From: Sva-07 sp031398325
GTDB taxonomy: Bacteria > Actinomycetota > Acidimicrobiia > Acidimicrobiales > Ilumatobacteraceae
DNA length: 64,000 bases
NCBI GenBank assembly: GCA_031398325.1
Contig: JANNNB010000072.1
Span: forward strand, 25,725-89,724
Direction: 5' to 3'
The notes beneath the pieces were generated by a model, which was given only the letters and a program-made list of their open reading frames with translations, was not told where the DNA came from and made no database searches. Made by a program: the position numbers and the translations under genes. Shown piece by piece: positions 16,522 through 24,900 of the stretch; the first letter of the stretch is position 1; each line of letters starts with the position of its first letter.

Positions 16522-18786
16522 TCAGCTCGGCCGGAGGATTTCGACCGGGATCGACTTGAACGTCGGCGTGCCGGCTTCGCCCACGCTGTGCAACGGCACG
16601 AGCACGTTCGTCTCCGGGTAGTAGGCGGCGCAGGTACCTGCCGGTGTCGGATAGGCCACCAGCCGGAACCCGTGGGCGATCCGGTGCGCTCCTTCGCCGT
16701 CGGTCGAGCGGAGATCGACGACGTCACCGTCGCGGTGTCCGAGCATCGTGAGATCGTCGGCGTTCACGAACACGACGCGACGGCCCCCACTGATTCCGCG
16801 GTACCGGTCGTCGAGGCCGTAGATCGTGGTGTTGTACTGATCGTGGCTGCGCAGCGTCTGGAGGAGCAACTTCCCGGGGGGTGCGACCGCACAGCTGAAC
16901 GGGTTGACCGTGAAGTGTGCTCGCCGATCGACGGTGGCGAAGGTGCGATCGTCGCGCGGCCCGTGGGGGAGCGTGAAGCCACCCGCGTCGGCGATCTTGT
17001 CGTTGAAGTCCTCGAACCCGGGGACGACCCTGCTGATCGATTCGCGGATCGACGAGTGGTCGGAGGCGAAACCGGACCAGTCGGCCTCGGGCAGGTCGAG
17101 GGCTTGTGCGAGGCGACACACGATCTCGACCTCACTGAGCAGGTCGGCGGATGCCGGATCGAGAGTTCCGCGTGACGCATGAACGACACCCATGGAATCC
17201 TCGACCGTGACGACCTGCTCGACCCCGGCGACCTCATGGCGCTCGGTACGGCCCTTGGTCGGCAGGATCAGTGCCTGGTCGCCGGTCACGAGATGTGAGG
17301 CGTTGAGTTTGGTGGAGACCTGGACGGTCAGTGCACAGCGCTCGAGCGCGCCGTGGGTGACGTCGGTGTCGGGGGTCGCCGATGCGAAGTTGCCACCCAT
17401 GCCCATGAAGAACGTGACCCGGCCGTCGAGCATCGCCTGGATCGTCTCGACCGTGTCGAGCCCGTGGTCTCGAGGTGGATCGAAGGAGAACTGCGTCCCG
17501 AGCGCGTCGAGGAACGAGTCCGTGGGCTTCTCGACGATGCCCATCGTCCGGTCACCCTGGACGTTGGAGTGCCCGCGCACCGGGCACACACCTGCGCCGG
17601 GTCGACCGATGTTGCCGCCCAGCAACAAGAAGTTGACGAGCTCGCGAATCGTCGCGACGGAGTTGGCGTGCTGCGTCAGCCCCATGGCCCAACAGACGAT
17701 GATCCGGTCCGAACGCCGGACCCTGGCGGCGAAGTCCTCGGCGACGGATCGCTCGAAACCGGTCGCGCCGGCGAACGCCTCCCAGTCGATCTGGGACGCG
17801 TCAGCAGCGAATTCGTCGAAGCCGGTCGTGTAGCGGCCGATGAAGTCGCGATCGATCGCAGCGTCGTCCGGCTCGCTCAGCAGCAGGTGGTTGACGGCTC
17901 GAAAGAACGCGAGGTCACCGTTGATGCGGATCGGGAGATGGTCGTCGGCCAGCGCTGACCCGTTGAGCAGGAGGCCGCTGAGACGCTGGGGGTTGCGGAA
18001 GCGGATGAGTCCGGCCTCGGGCAACGGGTTGATGGCGACGATCGACGCACCACGCTGTTTGGCGTCCTCCAGCGTCGTCAGCATGCGCGGATGGTTGGTG
18101 CCCGGGTTCTGTCCGACGACCACGATCAGGTCGGCTTCGGCGAAGTCGGTGATGTGGACCGAGCCCTTGCCGATGCCGATCGTCTCGGTCAGTGCGGCGC
18201 CGCTCGCCTCGTGGCACATGTTGGAGCAGTCGGGAAGGTTGTTCGTGCCGAAGCTGCGGGCGAGCAGTTGATAGAGGAATGCAGCCTCGTTGCTCGTACG
18301 TCCGGACGTGTAGAACGCGGCCGAATCCGGTGACGGCAGCGACCTCAGTTGGCCGGCGATCATGGCGAACGCGTCCGCCCACGAGATCGGCTCGTAGTGT
18401 GCCCCACCTGGCCGCTTGACCATCGGCTCGGTCAGCCGGCCCTGCTGCCCCAGCCAGTGTTCGGATCGGCTGCGAAGTTCGGCGATCGAATGCTCGGCGA
18501 AGAAGTCGCGCCGGATCCGCGCCGTCGTCGCCTCCTCGGCAACCGCCTTCACGCCGTTCTCGCAGAATTCTGCGAGGTGTGGCGTGCCCGGCTCTGGCCA
18601 CGCACATCCTGGGCAGTCGAATCCGTCCGGTTGGTTGAGATGTCGCAGCGTGGTGAAGGCGCGCCGTGCGCCCATCGCCGACACGCCACGACGAAGGGAC
18701 ACGGCGACCGCCGGCAGGCCTGCGGCCCAGTCCTTGGGGGCCTCGACGGTGCCCGAGAACGGCTCGTCGATCGGTGACTCGATCAT
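16522..18786 (-). CDS. FdhF/YdeP-type molybdopterin oxidoreductase
   Basis: Member of the bis-MGD molybdoenzyme superfamily, closest by motif to the YdeP/FdhF-like subgroup of unknown electron partner. I start at the ATG at 18786 (754 residues); 36 more residues are open upstream. FDCPGCAWPEPG near the N-terminus, YTSGRTSNEAAFLYQLLARS, CSNMCHEASG, VVVGQNPGTNHPRML and GRPGAGVCPVRGHSNVQGD are characteristic. The C-terminal dinucleotide-binding domain has LRSHDQYNTTIYG. Formate dehydrogenase activity is not assured; YdeP relatives are linked to acid stress. It is divergent from the glutathione peroxidase gene. Confidence 0.85.
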   Translation of the reverse strand: MIESPIDEPFSGTVEAPKDWAAGLPAVAVSLRRGVSAMGARRAFTTLRHLNQPDGFDCPGCAWPEPGTPHLAEFCENGVKAVAEEATTARIRRDFFAEHSIAELRSRSEHWLGQQGRLTEPMVKRPGGAHYEPISWADAFAMIAGQLRSLPSPDSAAFYTSGRTSNEAAFLYQLLARSFGTNNLPDCSNMCHEASGAALTETIGIGKGSVHITDFAEADLIVVVGQNPGTNHPRMLTTLEDAKQRGASIVAINPLPEAGLIRFRNPQRLSGLLLNGSALADDHLPIRINGDLAFFRAVNHLLLSEPDDAAIDRDFIGRYTTGFDEFAADASQIDWEAFAGATGFERSVAEDFAARVRRSDRIIVCWAMGLTQHANSVATIRELVNFLLLGGNIGRPGAGVCPVRGHSNVQGDRTMGIVEKPTDSFLDALGTQFSFDPPRDHGLDTVETIQAMLDGRVTFFMGMGGNFASATPDTDVTHGALERCALTVQVSTKLNASHLVTGDQALILPTKGRTERHEVAGVEQVVTVEDSMGVVHASRGTLDPASADLLSEVEIVCRLAQALDLPEADWSGFASDHSSIRESISRVVPGFEDFNDKIADAGGFTLPHGPRDDRTFATVDRRAHFTVNPFSCAVAPPGKLLLQTLRSHDQYNTTIYGLDDRYRGISGGRRVVFVNADDLTMLGHRDGDVVDLRSTDGEGAHRIAHGFRLVAYPTPAGTCAAYYPETNVLVPLHSVGEAGTPTFKSIPVEILRPS

Positions 18787-18792
18787 GGGTCG

Positions 18793-18798
18793 AGTGTA
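18793..18798 (-). promoter_or_regulatory. Candidate -10 element for the molybdopterin oxidoreductase
   Basis: On the minus strand TACACT ends 6 bases before the ATG at 18786. This supports the 18786 start and a leaderless transcript. Confidence 0.4.
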
Positions 18799-18887
18799 CG
18801 AGCGCCGTCCCGACCGGAACGGAGCGCCCGGGAACGAGCGGTGACGCCGGCTCTCGCCGGCAGCCGCCGATCGGCCAGACTGTGTCG

Positions 18888-19373
18888 ATGTCACTTCTCA
18901 ATGAACCGATCAACACGCTCGGCGGCGACACGACGAGCCTGGCCGCCTTCGACGGCAAAGCGATCCTCGCGGTCAACGTCGCGTCGAAGTGCGGACTGAC
19001 GCCGCAGTACACCGGCCTCGAGGCCCTGCACGAGCAGTACGCCGATCGTGGTTTCACGGTCGTGGGGTTCCCGTGCAACCAGTTCGGTGGCCAGGAGCCT
19101 GGCACGGCCGAAGAGATCGAGACGTTCTGTTCGACGACCTACGGGGTCACGTTCCCCATGATGGAGAAGATCGAGGTCAACGGTGACGGTCAACATCCGA
19201 TCTACGCGTCGCTGACCCAGGTCGCCGATGCCGAAGGTGTCTCGGGGGACATCCGTTGGAATTTCGAAAAGTTCCTGATCGCCCCGGATGGCACCGTCAC
19301 CCGGTTCTCGCCGATGGTCGCACCCGAGGACCCGACGCTCGTCGCCGCGATCGAAGCCAGCCTGCCAGGCTGA
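18888..19373 (+). CDS. Glutathione peroxidase family protein (Cys-type)
   Basis: Thiol peroxidase of the GPx family. In actinobacteria such Cys-GPx enzymes usually use thioredoxin rather than glutathione. The ATG at 18888 gives 161 residues. The catalytic cysteine is C35 in VASKCGLTPQY, the glutamine is in FPCNQFGGQEPG, and the tryptophan/asparagine pair is in IRWNFEKFL. No selenocysteine codon is involved. A CAGACT hexamer 6 bases before the ATG may be a -10 element. It is divergent from the molybdopterin oxidoreductase and convergent with the Rrf2 regulator. Confidence 0.93.
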   Translation: MSLLNEPINTLGGDTTSLAAFDGKAILAVNVASKCGLTPQYTGLEALHEQYADRGFTVVGFPCNQFGGQEPGTAEEIETFCSTTYGVTFPMMEKIEVNGDGQHPIYASLTQVADAEGVSGDIRWNFEKFLIAPDGTVTRFSPMVAPEDPTLVAAIEASLPG

Positions 19374-19403
19374 AACGCTCGGCAACCCTCGAAGAGCCGA
19401 GGG
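19358..19403 (+). terminator. Hairpins in the gpx / Rrf2 convergent gap
   Basis: CAGCCTGCCAGGCTG (19358-19372) is self-complementary and spans the gpx stop. CCCTCG (19386-19391) pairs with CGAGGG (19398-19403). A third pairing, CTCGGC (19378-19383) with GCCGAG (19396-19401), competes with the second. Position between convergent genes suits termination, but there is no U-run. Confidence 0.4.
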
Positions 19404-19451
19404 AAGCGCCGGGCGCGGGCGAGGCGACTCGGGGCGAGGCCGAGCTGATCG

Positions 19452-19883
19452 TTACGGCCAGGGGGCGTCGCCGTTGGCGATCGCCGCGATCCCGGCGAGC
19501 GTGTAGCCCTCCAGGTAGCTGCGCATCTGCGCGCCCGCCTCGTCCCAGATCCCGAGCAGCACGCACTGACCTTCGTGATCGCACGCACCGTCCTGGTGGG
19601 GTTGTCCGAAGTCGCCGAGGGTGATCGGACCATCGACGGCCGACACGATCTCGGAGAGCAGGATCTCCTCCGGCGGGCGGGAGAGCACGTAGCCCCCACC
19701 GACGCCGCGCTTCGAGCGCACGAGCCCGGCCCCCTTCAGCGCGAGGAGGATCTGTTCGAGGTACGGCTGGGGCAGCGCGGTGCGGTCGGCGATGTCGCGT
19801 ACCGATGTGGGACCGGCATCGGCATGCAGTGCGAGTGACAACAACGCACGGGAGGCGTAGTCACCGCGGGTCGAGATGCGCAC
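19452..19883 (-). CDS. Rrf2-family transcriptional regulator
   Basis: 143-residue winged-helix regulator of the IscR/NsrR type, from a GTG at 19883. The N-terminal HTH is clear: MRISTRGDYASRALLSLA, RDIADRTALPQPYLEQIL, RSKRGVGGGYVLSRP. The sensor loop keeps two cysteines spaced C-x5-C (CDHEGQC), but the third ligand position expected about six residues later is a tryptophan (GIW). It may bind an iron-sulfur cluster through other ligands or not at all. A palindrome directly upstream suggests autoregulation. It is divergent from the phosphodiesterase gene and near gpx, so a redox role is plausible but inferred. Confidence 0.88.
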   Translation of the reverse strand: MRISTRGDYASRALLSLALHADAGPTSVRDIADRTALPQPYLEQILLALKGAGLVRSKRGVGGGYVLSRPPEEILLSEIVSAVDGPITLGDFGQPHQDGACDHEGQCVLLGIWDEAGAQMRSYLEGYTLAGIAAIANGDAPWP

Positions 19884-19889
19884 CCCGAC

Positions 19890-19906
19890 ACCCTATTGAT
19901 CAACAG
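19890..19906 (-). promoter_or_regulatory. Candidate promoter and operator of the Rrf2 regulator
   Basis: On the minus strand TAGGGT (19890-19895) ends 6 bases before the GTG. The 8 bp palindrome TTGATCAA (19896-19903) abuts this hexamer. CTGTTTGATGAA at 19908-19919 is an imperfect inverted copy of the TTGATCAACAG side. An autoregulatory operator is a reasonable inference. Confidence 0.4.
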
Positions 19907-19986
19907 GCTGTTTGATGAACTCCCCGAAATCAGCGGGATTCCTTGTCGATGGCACCGACGACGTGGTGGACTGTCATCGAGTGATC

Positions 19987-21114
19987 ATGACGAACGGAAC
20001 GACGAGCGGTGGCGGACCGATCATTCCGGACTACGCGGGAGCGAATGTTCGTGGGATCATTCCGGCCCTGTTGGGCCCGGCGCCGTGGGCCACCGGCCTG
20101 CCGCAGTGGTTCCCGAGCCCGGTTGCATCGGCAGCGCGAGCCGTGCTCCTCGTTCTCGACGGCCTCGGCTGGGACCAGTTCGAAGCGCATCGAGTCCTCA
20201 TGCCGAACCTTGCCACCCTGTCGGGCGGGCCGATCCACACGGTCGCCCCGACGACCACCGCGACCGCATTGAGTTCGATCACGACCGGTCTGACCCCTGC
20301 CGAACACGGCCTGATCGGGTACCGGATCGTGCTCGGCGGCGAGATCATGAACGTGTTGCGATGGACCGTCGGCGAGCAGGCGGTGCGCCGCTCGCACCCG
20401 CCGCGCGATGTCCAGCCGTACGACCCGTTCCTCGGATTCACCCCGCCGGTGATCAGCCCGGCCGAACTGCAGGGGTCGGCGTTCTCGGAGGCGCACCTAC
20501 GTGGATCGAAGCCGAGCGGGTGGCGCGCCGCATCATCCATTGCGGTGGAAGCAGCGGCTCAGCTCGCAGCCGGCGAGCGCTTCGTCTACTGCTACTACGG
20601 CGGCATCGACAAGATCGCCCATGAGCGCGGGTTCGGCCCCTACTACGACGCTGAACTGCGCTTCGCCGATCACATCGTGGGCGCGATCCTCGCCGCTCTT
20701 CCCCCGGACACGGCGCTGCTCGTCACCGCCGACCATGGTCAGGTCGACGTGGGTCGCAACATCGTCCACCCGTCGGCGGAGCTGCTCGCCGGCGTGTCGT
20801 TCCAGTCCGGCGAGGGACGCTTCCGATGGCTGCATGCGGCGCCAGGTGCGGTCGCGTCGATCGTCGAGACGGCGACCGAGGAGATCGGACACCTCGGACA
20901 CGTCGTCACGAAGGACCAGATGCTGGACGAGCACTGGTTCGGCCAGTCGATGGCGCCGGCGATCAGGTCACGTCTCGGTGATGTGGCTCTCGTGGCGTCC
21001 GAGCCGGTGAGTTTTCACGACCCCGCCGACTCCGGCCCGTTCGAGCTCGTGTGCCGCCACGGAGCGTTGACCTCTGCCGAGGTCAACGTCCCCCTGCTCG
21101 CCACCGTCGTGTGA
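19987..21114 (+). CDS. Alkaline-phosphatase-superfamily phosphodiesterase / nucleotide pyrophosphatase-like
   Basis: Type I phosphodiesterase/nucleotide pyrophosphatase fold with a two-metal site. I take the ATG at 19987 (375 residues); in-frame starts at 19915 and 19981 are possible. Metal and nucleophile motifs are in order: VLLVLDGLGWD (first metal Asp), PTTTATALSSITTG (nucleophilic Thr), YGGIDKIAHERG, TADHGQVDV and CRHGALTSAEVNVPLL. There is no signal peptide or membrane span, so it is probably cytoplasmic. Substrate is unknown. It is transcribed away from the Rrf2 gene. Confidence 0.82.
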   Translation: MTNGTTSGGGPIIPDYAGANVRGIIPALLGPAPWATGLPQWFPSPVASAARAVLLVLDGLGWDQFEAHRVLMPNLATLSGGPIHTVAPTTTATALSSITTGLTPAEHGLIGYRIVLGGEIMNVLRWTVGEQAVRRSHPPRDVQPYDPFLGFTPPVISPAELQGSAFSEAHLRGSKPSGWRAASSIAVEAAAQLAAGERFVYCYYGGIDKIAHERGFGPYYDAELRFADHIVGAILAALPPDTALLVTADHGQVDVGRNIVHPSAELLAGVSFQSGEGRFRWLHAAPGAVASIVETATEEIGHLGHVVTKDQMLDEHWFGQSMAPAIRSRLGDVALVASEPVSFHDPADSGPFELVCRHGALTSAEVNVPLLATVV

Positions 21115-21155
21115 CGGCGGAGCGACACGTGGGTGTCGACGCGAGCCGAGTCGGG

Positions 21156-21161
21156 TAGAAC
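21156..21161 (+). promoter_or_regulatory. Candidate -10 element for bpa
   Basis: TAGAAC lies 7 bases before the ATG at 21169. It is a near match to TANNNT and supports that start over the GTG at 21133. Confidence 0.3.
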
Positions 21162-21168
21162 GGGGACC

Positions 21169-21681
21169 ATGTCAGACGTCACCGAAGTCGTGCAGCCCGA
21201 CGAGATCACCAACAGTGATGGCATCGAGCCCGATGCTGGCGTGCCCGAGGTGGCTCGCGAGTCGGTGACCGAGCCGGCGAAGGTCATGCGGATCGGCTCG
21301 ATGGTCAAGCAACTGCTCGAGGAGGTCCGGGCGGCCCCGCTCGACGAGCGTTCACGCGAACGGCTGGCAGAGATCTACGAACGCTCCATCACGGAGCTGT
21401 CGATGGCGCTGTCGCCGGACCTTCAGGAGGAACTCCACATGTTGGCGTTGCCGTTCGAGCCCGACGTGGTGCCCAGCGAAGGTGAGCTCCGCATCGCGAA
21501 GGCCCAACTGGTCGGCTGGCTCGAGGGCCTGTTCCACGGCATCCAAGCCACGCTGATGGCCCAGCAGTTCGCCGCGAGACAGCAGCTCGAACAGATGCGA
21601 GAGCTCCCAGGAGGAGCCCCTCAGCAGTTCCCGCAAGGCCAGAACCCGTCAGGCACAGAACGCCCCGGCACGTACCTCTGA
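21169..21681 (+). CDS. bpa: Bacterial proteasome activator Bpa (DUF2587 family)
   Basis: Bpa (Rv3780 in M. tuberculosis) is an ATP-independent ring activator that opens the 20S proteasome gate. The ATG at 21169 gives 170 residues. An acidic disordered N-terminus is followed by the helical core: VMRIGSMVKQLLEEVR, LDERSRERLAEIYERSI, LSPDLQEELHMLALPF, GELRIAKAQLVGWLEGL and FHGIQATLMAQQF. The C-terminus is GTYL, close to the GQYL tail that docks on the proteasome alpha ring. This implies a proteasome elsewhere in the genome. Confidence 0.9.
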   Translation: MSDVTEVVQPDEITNSDGIEPDAGVPEVARESVTEPAKVMRIGSMVKQLLEEVRAAPLDERSRERLAEIYERSITELSMALSPDLQEELHMLALPFEPDVVPSEGELRIAKAQLVGWLEGLFHGIQATLMAQQFAARQQLEQMRELPGGAPQQFPQGQNPSGTERPGTYL

Positions 21682-21710
21682 CCCGGAACCGACCGGAACC
21701 GACCGGAGCC
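21681..21710 (+). repeat. 10 bp tandem repeat, three copies, right after bpa
   Basis: ACCCGGAACC, GACCGGAACC and GACCGGAGCC follow each other directly from the last base of the bpa stop codon. Copies differ by one or two bases. Confidence 0.75.
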
Positions 21711-21849
21711 CTGGCAGGCGCGCCTCCCCTCGCAAAACGAGTCGGGAACAGAACTCCCTTCCGGGTCTCTGCCCACCAGCCGAAACAAGCTTTTCAGGCT
21801 CCGAGGAACAGCGATGCACCGACAGGTGAACGGGTGGCGCCGGGGTTCG

Positions 21850-21880
21850 TTTCGGACCGGCCGAAGGCCGCACGCCGAAA
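21850..21880 (+). terminator. Two-tier hairpin upstream of dnaE
   Basis: The outer arms TTTCGG (21850-21855) and CCGAAA (21875-21880) enclose the inner arms CGGCC (21858-21862) and GGCCG (21866-21870) with a GAA loop. It could end the bpa transcript or be a structured RNA element. No U-run follows. Confidence 0.4.
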
Positions 21881-21948
21881 CAACGCCGGCGACAGGACCC
21901 GTGAACCGATCGGTCCGGCCGGCGAATGCCATGCACCTCTGATCGCGC

Positions 21949-21954
21949 TACATT
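21949..21954 (+). promoter_or_regulatory. Candidate -10 element for dnaE
   Basis: TACATT would place the transcript start near 21961, giving a leader of about 30 bases before the GTG at 21992. No clear -35 match. Confidence 0.3.
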
Positions 21955-21991
21955 CGAACAACATCCGTGTAATCCCGTGACAAGAAGTTCT

Positions 21992-24900
21992 GTGCCCGAT
22001 TCCTTCACCCACCTTCACGTCCACACCGAGTTCTCGATGCTCGACGGAGCGGCGCGGCTCGACGAGCTGGTGGCGAAGGCGGTGAGCGACGGGCAACCCG
22101 CGATCGGCATGACCGACCACGGGAACATGTACGGCACGCTGGACTTCTACAAGGAGTGCAACAAGCAGGGGATCAAGCCGATCATCGGCACCGAGGCCTA
22201 CATGGCCCACGACCACCGTTCGGAGCGTCCCACCAGGCGAGGGCGGATCGACGACTCGGGCGGCGACACCGAGGGCGGCGCCAAGCTCTACTACCACCTG
22301 ACCCTGCTCGCCGAGAACCAGACCGGCTACAAGAACCTCATCCAGCTGTCGAGCCTGGCCTTCATGGAGGGCTACTACTACAAGCCCCGCGTCGACTGGG
22401 AGCTGCTCGAGAAGTACTCGGAGGGCCTGATCGCCACCACCGGCTGTCTGGGTGGGCACGTGCTCCAGTCGCTGCTCAACGGCGACGAGAAGGGCGCGCT
22501 CGCGAAGGCCAGCCGACTCCAGGACATCTTCGGACGGGACAACCTGTTCGTCGAGCTCCAGGACCACGGCCAGCACGCACAGCGCGAGACCAACCCGAAG
22601 CTGGTCGAGATCGCGAAGCAGATCGGTGCGCCGTTGCTCGCCACGAACGACAGCCACTACACGCATCAGCACGACCACGAGTCGCACGAGGCGCTGCTCT
22701 GTGTGCAGACCGGTGCGCTGTTGTCCGATCCGAAACGCTTCAAGTTCGAGGGCACCGAGCACTACCTCAAGACCGCTGCGGAGATGCGCTACCTGTTCCG
22801 CGAGGTGCCGACCGCCTGTGACAATTCGCTCTGGATCGCCGAGCGCGCCGAGTTGGAGATCGAGTTCGGCAAGCCGTTGTTGCCGAACTTCCCGCTGCCG
22901 GCAGGCTTCGACGACGATGCCGCGTACCTGACCCATCTCACATGGGCTGGAGCCAAGGAGCGTTGGGGCGACGACATCTCGCCCGACGTCGCGGAACGGC
23001 TCGCCTACGAGCTCAAGGTCATCTGCGACATGGGCTTCGCGTCCTACTTCCTGATCACGTGGGACCTGATCAAGTACGCCAAGGACCGTGGCATCCGTGT
23101 CGGACCCGGCCGTGGATCGGCGGCCGGATGTGCCGTCGCCTACTCGCTGCGGATCACCGATCTCGATCCGGTCCGTTACGACCTGCTGTTCGAACGCTTC
23201 CTCAACCCGAGCCGGATCTCGATGCCCGACATCGACATGGACTTCGACTCGCGATATCGCGACGAGATGATCCGCTATGCCGCCGAGCGGTACGGGCGCG
23301 ACCACGTCGCCCAGATCATCACGTTCGGCACGATCAAGGCCCGCAATGCCGTACGCGACGCGGCCCGCGTGCTCGGCTATCCCTACGGCGTCGGCGACAA
23401 GCTGGCCAAGGCGATGCCGCCGATGGTCATGGGGCGCGACACCCCGTTGAAGTACTGCTTCGAGGAGAGCCCGAAGTACGCCGACGGCTACAAGGCCGCC
23501 GCCGACCTGCGGGCGATGTACGACTCCGATCCCGATCTGAAGCGCATCATCGACGTCGCCCGCGGCCTCGAAGGGCTGAAGCGCTCCGACGGCATCCACG
23601 CTGCGGCGGTCGTGATCACCAAGGAGCCGGTGACCGACTACGTCCCGATCCAACGCAAGCCGGAGTCCGGCCAGGACCCGGCCGACGCACCCGTCGTCAC
23701 CCAGTACGAAATGCACGGCATCGAAGACCTCGGGCTGCTGAAGATGGACTTCCTGGGGCTGCGCAACCTCGACGTCATCACCGACACCGTCGCGATGGTG
23801 AGGGCGACCCGCGACCCGGACTTCCTCGTGGAGGAGATCTCCCTCGAGGATCCGGCGACGTTCGCGTTGCTGTCACGCGGTGACACGATGGGTGTGTTCC
23901 AACTGGAGTCGCCGCCGATGCGCCAACTCCTGAAGGCGCTCGCACCGACCTCGTTCGAGGACGTCGCCGCGTTGATCGCGCTCTACCGGCCAGGGCCGAT
24001 GGGCGTCAACATGCACTACGACTACGCCGATCGCAAGAACAACCGAAAGCCCGTCGAGTACTTCCACGCCGACGCCGAGGCGGTGCTCGGCGACACGTAC
24101 GGCCTGATGATCTATCAGGAGAGCGTGATGCGGGTCGCGCAGAAGTTCGCCGGCTACAACCTCGCCGAGGCGGACAACCTCCGCAAGGCCTGCGGGAAGA
24201 AGATCCGCGAGATGATGGCCAAGGAACGTGACGCGTTCGAGGCCGGTGTCGTCAAGACCGGCTACGGCGAGCTACTCGGCAAGCAGCTGTTCGACATCAT
24301 CGAGAAGTTCGCCGATTACGCGTTCGCCAAGAGCCACTCGTTCGGCTACGGCCTCGTCACGTACCAGACGGCGTACCTCAAGGCGCACTACCCGGTCGAG
24401 TACCTCGCCTGTCTGCTCACGAGCGTCAAGAGCAACCTCGACAAGGCCGCGACCTACCTCGCCGACTGTCGATCGATGGGCATCAAGGTGCTGCCGCCGG
24501 ACGTGAACCGGTCGGTCAGCAACTTCGCCGCGCTGTCGGCAGCCGAGGTGCCCGACGACGTTTCCCTGCCCGTCGGCAGCCCCGGTGCGATCACCTTCGG
24601 CTTGTCGGCCGTGCGCAACGTGGGCGAGGGGTTGGTCGAACTGCTGGTCGCCGAACGCGTCGGGAACGGTGCGTTCTCCAGCTTCCACGACTTCGTCGAG
24701 CGCGTTCCCGAACCGGTGCTCAACAAGCGCACCGTCGAATCGCTCATCAAGGGCGGCGCGTTCGATTCGCTCGGGCACCCACGACGCGGACTGCTCACGG
24801 TGTTCGAACACATCATCGACTCGACCGTCAGCCGGCGCCGTGAGCGGGAGAAGGGCGTGATGAGCCTCTTCGGCGACTGGGGTGACGATGGTGCCGCCGG

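Larger units (their letters stand above)
21682..21991. other. 310-base intergenic region between bpa and dnaE
   Basis: No convincing gene. It holds the 10 bp repeat, a long hairpin (21850-21880) and a candidate promoter hexamer TACATT (21949-21954). A GAAC half-site (TTCGAAC, 21953-21959) lacks its partner and is not counted as a LexA box. An in-frame GTG at 21977 is an alternative dnaE start. Confidence 0.6.

Noticed and set aside
21953..21977. Possible LexA site upstream of dnaE (TTCGAAC)
   Set aside because: Only one half-site is present; no GTTC partner follows at four bases, unlike the ruvC site.
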